From contig LLEY01000063.1 in the NCBI GenBank assembly GCA_001414485.1, forward strand, positions 1 to 64,000: a DNA stretch of 64,000 bases, read 5' to 3'. The translations under genes and the position numbers were made by a program. The notes under the pieces were generated by a model. It was not told the origin of the DNA. It saw only the letters and a program-made list of their open reading frames with translations, and did no database searches. Positions 57,264-64,000 of the stretch are shown here, piece after piece. The stretch is from Calycina herbarum. Its lineage: Eukaryota; Ascomycota; Leotiomycetes; Helotiales; Pezizellaceae. Numbering within the stretch: position 1 is the stretch's first letter; each line of letters starts with the position of its first letter.

Positions 57264-57457
57264 AGGTAGCGAGCGATGAATCGTCGGATTTCAGTCATGT
57301 GCAACGCTTCGATAAAACCACAACCATGAGCTAAGAATATATAAGCTTACATCAGCAGATTAATTAGTAGCTGAAATACCTCCTTGAATTTTTAATTTAT
57401 TTTTATGATCTTCATTGAGGGCTAAGCAGTACTAAAATCCGACGATTCATCGCTACA
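57264..57457. repeat. Inverted repeat, about 190 bp
   Basis: GCGATGAATCGTCGGATTT at about 57271-57289 recurs inverted as AAATCCGACGATTCATCGC at about 57434-57452, with matching GTAGCG/CGCTAC flanks (a 4-base gap on the left). Possibly a small non-autonomous element. Confidence 0.65.
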
Positions 57458-58571
57458 CCTCACTTTACGCCGATTCAACCCAGGTAAGACTACAGGAGAG
57501 AGGTAGCTCCTCCCCGCGGTCAGAACATAAATCCTGTTGCCTCCAGAGTACGAAAACACCCACGTATTCCTTTTCATATCCAATTTCATGTCTTTGAAAA
57601 GGGATCGCGGGACTGGGGAGGCGGGATTTCGCATTTCGCACGAGGTTCTTCTCAGGAAAGCAACTTGGCCTTGAAATTCTCCAAGGGGATCGCTGGGTCT
57701 TCCGGCGAGTGCCAATGCGCTCCCAGTATTAGCTCCCAGACGTGATGACTGCATTTCGTCTCGTTCCACCACAAAATCCCACTGCGCGAAGATCAACAAG
57801 GAATCTTTTGGACAGAAGGGACAGAAGATGGAATCTGAGGAGAAGGGGGCGTATATACTCTCGCAAAGTGGACCCACTAGAATCAGTCGCTCCTTCCGAC
57901 ATTTCGACGTGTGACCGGCGTTCAAAAGGGAAAGAGCGACACGACATCAAATCTACGCCTTCCAAGGTCCAGGAGGCAACCCCTTCTGGACTGCCAAAGA
58001 AAGTTCGCAGCCGGACCTCTTCATTTTCCCATCAAGAACCTCGCAATTCCATGTCAAGCCGGTTACTCTCTCACTTTCTCCTAGGAAAACGAGAGCAAAG
58101 ATATGGCATCCATGTATGGAACTCCTGGAACGGCTCCAGTTGCTTATAACCCACAGGCTTATGTTTGTACCAAAACTGTTGGTTCCCACCAAGATGGGGG
58201 TTGCAATTTTGGGTTTAAGAATGGGCCTTCTGGGAGTTTGTTTTAGGGGAGTGCTCAGCCGGAGATGGTTGTTGTTGATTATCAGGCATAGATTCTGGTA
58301 TGGGCTCTTGAGTTTGAAAGTGTAATTTCATGATTGGTGGAGGGAACGTGGCGTGACTTTTGGATATTCTTTTGCATTTCAAGGGGTTAAGCAAATGGGT
58401 ATTGTAATATTATCACAAATCTTAATCTCAGTCGTTGCTTTGCATAGAATCGCACGGGAAAAACAAGTATTCAATTTAAAGGGAACTTGAAAATAAAAAC
58501 CAAAGCTGCAAACGCCTGAACAAGGACCCCAGAAAAGCTCTCAAGAACCGACCACAAGACATCACGCCACT

Positions 58572-59429
58572 TCAAGCCCGAAACGTTCTTCTCGTAATTT
58601 CAGATGTGTTGTCGTATTCAACTGTGTAACCACGATTTTGCCATTGCCCATTAGAAGAAACCACCGGATCAGCCGAGACCGTATATCGCCTGCCTGCTCC
58701 ATAAGAGAAATTGAAAATCTCGATCTGGATAAACTTTCCCTGACTGTCGAATTTCAAATCGACCTGAATATCAACTTGGTAAAAACTTCCATCTTGTCGA
58801 TATTTGACGCAAGGAGATCCACTAGCAAAGTTTTCGTAGCCCTGACTCAACACATTGCAGATTTTGTTTCCACCATCGTTAACTCGAACTATAATGATGT
58901 TTTCGTTGTTGCTTTGTTTGATGGATATTGAGACACTGAGACTATTTCCAATTGTGGAAACGGAGGTGGCATCTGTATCTCTTCGATCAAGTGATTGTGT
59001 TTGTTGATTCCCAGAAAATACCACTTCCCCATCTAACCCATTTGTGAAGCCGAATTTGCAACCTCTATCATATGGAACTAGCTTTTGGCGGTTGTATATT
59101 TGAGCGTCATATTGGTAAAGTCCAGACTCCGGTGTTCCAAGCGTAACAAGCAATTGAGAATCGAAATTTTGCCAAGTAAGAGAGAGTGAGTATGCTGGAT
59201 TGTGGCAACGGACTTTGTAGTCTATGATTGGGAATTTTCCGATCGGAATACTGTTGAGATCACAGAAGCCAGTGCTGCCTTTGTCGATTACGGTTATGTT
59301 GATGAAAACAGTGTCTTCTTTTTGATTGGTGATGGCGGAGCCTTCTACTCCCCACTCTCCCGTGGCATAGGCAGTGGTTGTAGCGAGAAGTGCTGTTGTG
59401 GCAAGCAAGAGAGAGGATGAGAAACGCAT
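58572..59429 (-). CDS. Secreted protein of unknown function
   Basis: A single-exon 285-aa protein. MRFSSSLLLATTALLATTTA is a typical signal peptide, with cleavage likely near AYATG. The mature part is beta-rich in appearance, with five cysteines (FCDL, VRCH, GCKF, ICNV, PCVK), several N-x-T/S sites (NITV, NFSY, NTS) and an RRD dibasic site near the middle that could be a Kex2 site. The two halves look loosely similar in pattern (hydrophobic alternating strands, then a cysteine), but this was not tested. No named domain recognised. It is not clearly related to the secreted family at 19-22 kb. Confidence 0.75.
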   Translation of the reverse strand: MRFSSSLLLATTALLATTTAYATGEWGVEGSAITNQKEDTVFINITVIDKGSTGFCDLNSIPIGKFPIIDYKVRCHNPAYSLSLTWQNFDSQLLVTLGTPESGLYQYDAQIYNRQKLVPYDRGCKFGFTNGLDGEVVFSGNQQTQSLDRRDTDATSVSTIGNSLSVSISIKQSNNENIIIVRVNDGGNKICNVLSQGYENFASGSPCVKYRQDGSFYQVDIQVDLKFDSQGKFIQIEIFNFSYGAGRRYTVSADPVVSSNGQWQNRGYTVEYDNTSEITRRTFRA

Positions 59430-62414
59430 TGTCGTGTTTGTATTGATACCGTGTGGCTTTGGGTTTTGTTTGAGATCTTAGATGCTTGAAAAGGGAAGTC
59501 GATGTGATGGGATGTATTGTGATTCTTTTGGAAACCGGACAAATGCCAGAAGTCTTTATAGTAAGTTTAAACCGTTGATTTTTTTTGGATAGTCTCTTAG
59601 AAAGTATCTTCACGACTGAGTGAGAAATTGTTGTCCTCACTCAGTTCCCAAAATAGCCACTTTGTCTCTATTTCCAGACATATAAATAGAACATATATCT
59701 TTCCCAAGTATTCAATTCGTGTTCCAATTTGAGAGACCGCCGAAACTCGTCATCCGGATGCGGATAGCTATATTGAACAGCCCCCCCAACCAACACCACA
59801 CCTCTACTCTTCACAATCCAAATAGAAAATATTCCCAAGTCAACACTAAGCCACTTAACCTTGAATGCTATGATCCATTTTCAGCGATGCATATTAACTT
59901 ATCAAGCGAGTCACCAACTCTCACATCATTGTTGCAAAAGACAGGGAATGAAGCTTTGAAGTCCCGAAGTTGGGAAAAGTGTACAGCACATATGTCTTCA
60001 TAACTGTAAGCAAACACCAATCATGACTATTGCAAGCTTACTTTAATAATGGCGCACTGGAACGATCGCTGTATTTCCGAATAACCGAAAATTACCAACA
60101 CGCTGACAACCAACACTTGTTATTATTAACCCACCAATTGGAAGTAATCAAAATTCTGAAACGCAGTTCTTGGGGTGTGCGGTGGTATCTAACCCACCGG
60201 ACACCGTAGCAGCATAAGGCCCAACATGGTCAATATAAGCTTATTATCATAGCCTCAACTAGTTGGAAAGACGGTTAAATCAGATCCAGAACCTGAAATA
60301 AACTAACTACGGTTACACGAATTCTGCCTTCGAAGTAGATTCCCAATAAGGATACACGCTTCGTCCAGTGTGCCCTCCCGTGTTTTGGTATGGCGCGCGA
60401 ACTTCATTCAAATAATAGGAGCGGACGAGAGCCAATTCACTCGGCTCCAGTTGCGTTTAGATCTAAAAATGTGCAAAAATTGTAGGTTCATACTCTCGTC
60501 CCGCGCTCCTTCCCTCTAAACCCAAAGTCCGCGAGTTCAGAAAGCCGACGCGAGCCACTACCTAGTACTCGAACATCTAAAGGAAGGAACAAACTACCCG
60601 CCCCAAAACCAAGAGAATTTGATAATCCTTGCTTGCTGAGATTTGTTGTAGGGGTCAAGTTCTCGGGAAACACTTGTGCTTCCCTGCTTCTGAACACACG
60701 AAACATCGACCAACGACAGCAGGAATCCAGCATGTGCAACTTTAGTTCAGACCATTTGTACAGTATCACAGCCGCATGCCATCATTTTTGTGCTGGGAAG
60801 GCGGCTAAGTCAGACCAACTAACTTTATTTACTCCAAGAGCATCCAACCAGCCCTGTACACAGAATTGGGACTTGAGTCCCTGGGTTCAGTCTACCAACA
60901 GTTCGATTGTCACTTTTTCCCCAAGAAAGCACTCATTGGGAGGACATGCCATGAGCTAACTTAACTGGAAAAGACAGGGGCGAAGGGAGAGGCAATTTTA
61001 TGCAATTGGTTTGGTCCAAATCCGGGAGCCAAAAAGTGGGTTCACCAACCACCTTGCTCCTTCCCCAAATTCAAAGTCCATGAGTTTGACAACTACTAGG
61101 TTGGTATACACGAGACATTAACACTCGAGGAAGGAGCGAACCATCACCTATAATCCGAAAGTCCCTCCCCCTCTTCCTTCCAACCAGCAACAACCCTGTC
61201 ACCCAACCCTCGAAAAGGTAAGAGAGAGACAAAAGCTACTAGATAGAATAGATAGCATGTTCTCTTCAGACACGTATTCGGATGAGTTTCAATCTCGAAT
61301 CCTTGTCCTGTGGTTCTTAGATCGATTCTGTAGCCAGTGTTGCTATGGGTTCGGTTTCGCAGACGATTTTAACGAAATGTACCTAAGTAAATTTTTGTGG
61401 CTCTTAATTCAAGAAGGAAGGGGGCCGATCTCGAAGGTCTCTTTCTTCCTGCTCGAGCCACGGAGGTGGTGACATATTTGAGTGGCCGAAGAGAATCGCT
61501 CCTTCCTTGACATTTAGTGTTTTCGCATCATCCCGTCTACTCTTTCTAGATTTACCATCTTGGAATTACTGGTTGCCAGCTCCTTCCAAATACATTGCTA
61601 CCCTCTGCCATCGCAACTTCCTTGCCAGCCCCGCCCGCCCCAAGGATTTAAATGGCTGGCAAGGTGTTAAGCTCGACCTCCCTTTACCATCAACAAGATG
61701 AAAGCTGAATATCAGTCCAGCACCGCGCTGTCAAACGCGCCTAGGCAAAGACGACACTCAGGGCCTGCAGTATATAAGTATGGAGAAATACGGTACCTTG
61801 GCCTCGACGTCGACATCGACATCGGCACACAGAGCAAGAAGGAAAAAACGGCAATTACAAGTACAAGGCATTTTTCAATTTCTACTTTTCATTCTCCTCA
61901 TCTCGGAGTCTAAATCGAATTCCCAATTCGTGGACCCATCCATCCACAGACCCAAGGGAGTCGCAACCAAGGAGAGGAAAAGAGAACATCCCAAATACAG
62001 AATCTGTGAAAAGGAATGTAACGCTCAGCAATGAGAGAGAGCATTTGGAAGAACCAGAGATATCTATTTGCAAGAATGGTTTTTGATAACTTTCTTCTTC
62101 AAAGGCAAAAAATTTCACCACCCCAGAATTTCTATAAAGATCCGATCCCATTCGATCATCATTCATCAAAACGATCGACGCACATACACAAACAACCGGA
62201 AGCACACCAAGCCCACCATCCCAATCACCGCCAACAAGGCAAGGATATCAAAGGGCAAGAGAACGCCCGCGAGTAGGACCCCCCATCCAAGTTTGCGAAG
62301 CCGCGCCAGGTTTGCATCCGAAATATTATTACCCCTATCAAAATCCCCTCGACTGAAAGAATGCGAGTTTCCTGGCTCGGTGCTAGCAGGTTTAGATTGT
62401 AGGTCCTCGGCGTC
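59430..62414. other. 3-kb interval without a supported gene
   Basis: Several short frames, none convincing. Two segments (about 60495-60595 and 61045-61145) share order and words: GCTCCTTCCC, CAAAGTCC-x-x-GAGTT, and a closing GGAAGGA, suggesting an old diverged repeat. The last 200 bases are the 3' region of the DnaJ gene. Confidence 0.4.
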
Positions 62415-64000
62415 TCATTGAAACTGGAATCCTCCCGGGAAACCTTGCGGTGCCCCTCGTCGTCCTCCTCCTCCACCTGGCATTCCACCGCCGCCGAAGC
62501 TGTGGAACCCACCTCCACCACCAGATCTACCGCCTCCTCCCATCTGTGCGCCGAACATTTGCATTAGGATCTCTGGGTCGATGTTCATGCCACCGCCCAT
62601 GCCACCACCACCTCCTCCAAATCCTGACATTGGGTCTTCTAAGTCTACGCCGCTATCGTAACGTGCACGCTTCCTATATTTCGGTTAGCAAAATAAATTG
62701 GGTCGAGGTATTTCAGAACATACTCAGGGTCACTCAGCGTCTCGTAACTTTCCCCAATATCCTTAAAACGTTCCGCAGCATGCTCGTCGTCAGGGTTCTT
62801 GTCTGGATGATGGATAATGGCTGCTTTTCGGTAGGCTTTCTTAATGGCGTTCTCATCGGCATCTTTGTCGACACCCAGAATCTTGTAGTAATCTTTCCTT
62901 AAGCTCTTCTTCAGTTCCAATTCAGCCTTTCGTACCTCCTTCGCAGCGGCGGCATCCGATGGGTCTTGCTCGGCAATCTCCTTGAGAAGACGAACAGCGC
63001 CATCCCAATCGCCAGATTGTCCCAACGCAGTTGCTTTGGTCTTCTTGGCTTTGGTGTATGAAGGTTCAAGTTGAAGAGCACGCTCGCAGTCGGCAATGGC
63101 AGCCTTGTAATCCTTCAGCTGAATTTGGCACAACGCTCTATTTTGAAGCAGTTTCGAGTTGGTGCCTTTGTTCAGTGGATCAACGTCAAGGGCTTCTGTA
63201 TATTTGTCGACGGCTGCCTGGTAACGACCACCTTTATAATCCGCATTCCCCTCTGTCTTCATTCGGTCTAACTTTTGAACCATTCTTAGATATTTAACTG
63301 CTTGTCGGTAATCGGGATCGCAGCTCAATGCTTGACGGAAATGTTGAATAGCCTTATCATTGTCGCCTTGAGCATAGAGCGCTCTTCCTCGTAAAACCAG
63401 AGCTTCGGGATCTGCGTTGTTATTTCGTAATAAAGACATGGCAATGTTTTGAGCATCTCCGAGTGCATTAACATTTCCCATTTTCAGATATGCTTCTCCC
63501 CTCATCAATTGCCACTTGCGTGGTTTTGATGTGCCTACTCCGAGCAGTTTTTCTGCCTGGTCTAGAGCATGTAGAGCCATCGACCCAGTTGTACCGTTCT
63601 CAAGCGCATCCTTTGCGTTGTTGATATATCGTAACATATTCTCGGTGGGAGCCATATCTTTCACCGATGGAAGGGGCTGCATTCGTTGGAATGTATTGTG
63701 AGCATCTTGTGGGCGGCCTAAAGAGGTATAAATTCGAGCTAACCGGAGGAGGATTTTGCTGTTTTGAGGATCTAATTCATCGGCACGGGTGCAATCTTCT
63801 AATGCTGGAATCCAGTGGCCTGCTGCCATATATGCCGCCGCGCGATTGCTAAGATAGGTAGCCTCTCCGGGTTGTGCTTCCACCGCTGCAAAAATTTCCC
63901 GTCAGCCAACAATGAATTTTTAATGGCATGCCAGTGAACAAACTTACCTTTGGTGTACTGCTCGATCGCTCTCTTGTAGTCCTTGTTCTTGTAAAACGCA
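62415..64000 (-). CDS. TPR-DnaJ cochaperone (DNAJC7-like), 5' end outside window
   Basis: Three exons are visible: 63948-64000 (partial), 62724-63885 and 62415-62673, with introns of 62 and 50 nt. The protein has at least seven tetratricopeptide repeats (for example [60 protein letters not shown]). A J-domain follows: [22 protein letters not shown] with the HPD motif in [15 protein letters not shown]. The C-terminus is very glycine-rich ([13 protein letters not shown]...) ending GGFQFQ. The order TPR then J matches DNAJC7/Tpr2-type cochaperones that link Hsp70 and Hsp90. The second splice restores [14 protein letters not shown] directly after the J-domain. Confidence 0.9.

Larger units (their letters stand above)
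54874..58571. other. Repeat-rich, AT-rich region without a supported gene
   Basis: Holds the CTCCGAG-type repeat array (55870-57230), a nested MITE, and another inverted repeat (57264-57457). Overlapping open frames at 57422-57925 (minus, 167 codons) and 57742-58149 (plus, 135 codons) have no domain; the minus-strand frame ends inside the 57264-57457 element, so its last codons are element-derived. Confidence 0.5.

Noticed and set aside
57742..58149. Plus-strand 135-codon basic frame
   Set aside because: Arg/Ser-rich with no domain, overlapped by an equally long antisense frame; no splice or paralog support.
1..64000. tRNA or rRNA genes
   Set aside because: I looked for B-box-like GGTTCGA words with acceptor pairing and for conserved rRNA segments and found none that fold convincingly by eye; a covariance-model scan would be decisive.

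Overview
The window is nuclear DNA of a filamentous ascomycete (Pezizomycotina; the gene content and very short introns fit a leotiomycete/helotialean fungus, which is inference). Genes lie on both strands without operons. Most multi-exon genes have GT-AG introns of about 49-115 nt, and the reading frames close exactly when these are removed. Families present include a Zn(II)2Cys6 regulator, a C2H2/NB-ARC/TPR NLR, 2EXR and DUF7580-type proteins, secreted cysteine-containing proteins, a myosin essential light chain and a TPR-DnaJ cochaperone.

Layout. 1-4.7 kb: AT-rich start with a 19-bp array, then a medium-chain reductase and an epoxide hydrolase. 5.1-9.0 kb: three tandem MYND-finger gene copies, all visibly damaged. 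9.7-14.7 kb: an SDR (probably frameshifted), a divergent protein kinase-like protein and a TauD-type Fe/2OG dioxygenase, all on the minus strand. 16.0-18.7 kb: a Zn2Cys6 transcription factor. 19.2-22.7 kb: three relatives of one secreted-protein family (a 5'-truncated copy, an intact copy, and a divergently oriented copy with a stop codon in its signal peptide). 23.8-31.4 kb: conserved housekeeping-like genes (CoA-binding protein, methyltransferase, myosin light chain, STEEP1-like protein, M3 oligopeptidase). 32.4-39 kb: a 2EXR protein, a truncated oxygenase and a 3.6-kb AT-rich gene-free island carrying a MITE, then an SRR1-like gene. 39.9-44.8 kb: an LCAT-like lipase and a BTB protein with a coding minisatellite. 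46.0-54.9 kb: a DUF7580-type gene and an NLR gene transcribed divergently from an interval that contains a small inverted-repeat element, followed by a CmcJ/AsaB-like enzyme gene. 54.9-58.5 kb: degenerate repeats with a nested MITE. 58.6-64 kb: a secreted protein, a long interval with no supported gene, and the 3' part of a TPR-DnaJ gene that runs off the window.

How the parts relate. The most system-like locus is the divergent DUF7580/NLR pair (45,986-53,409), which has the architecture of fungal innate-immunity or incompatibility loci; function is inferred only from architecture. The rest is a mixture of conserved genes and fast-evolving accessory families (MYND copies, secreted-protein copies, 2EXR, BTB repeat protein) with small non-autonomous transposons and AT-rich repeats between them. 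All exon coordinates were worked out by hand from splice signals and frame consistency, without transcripts.
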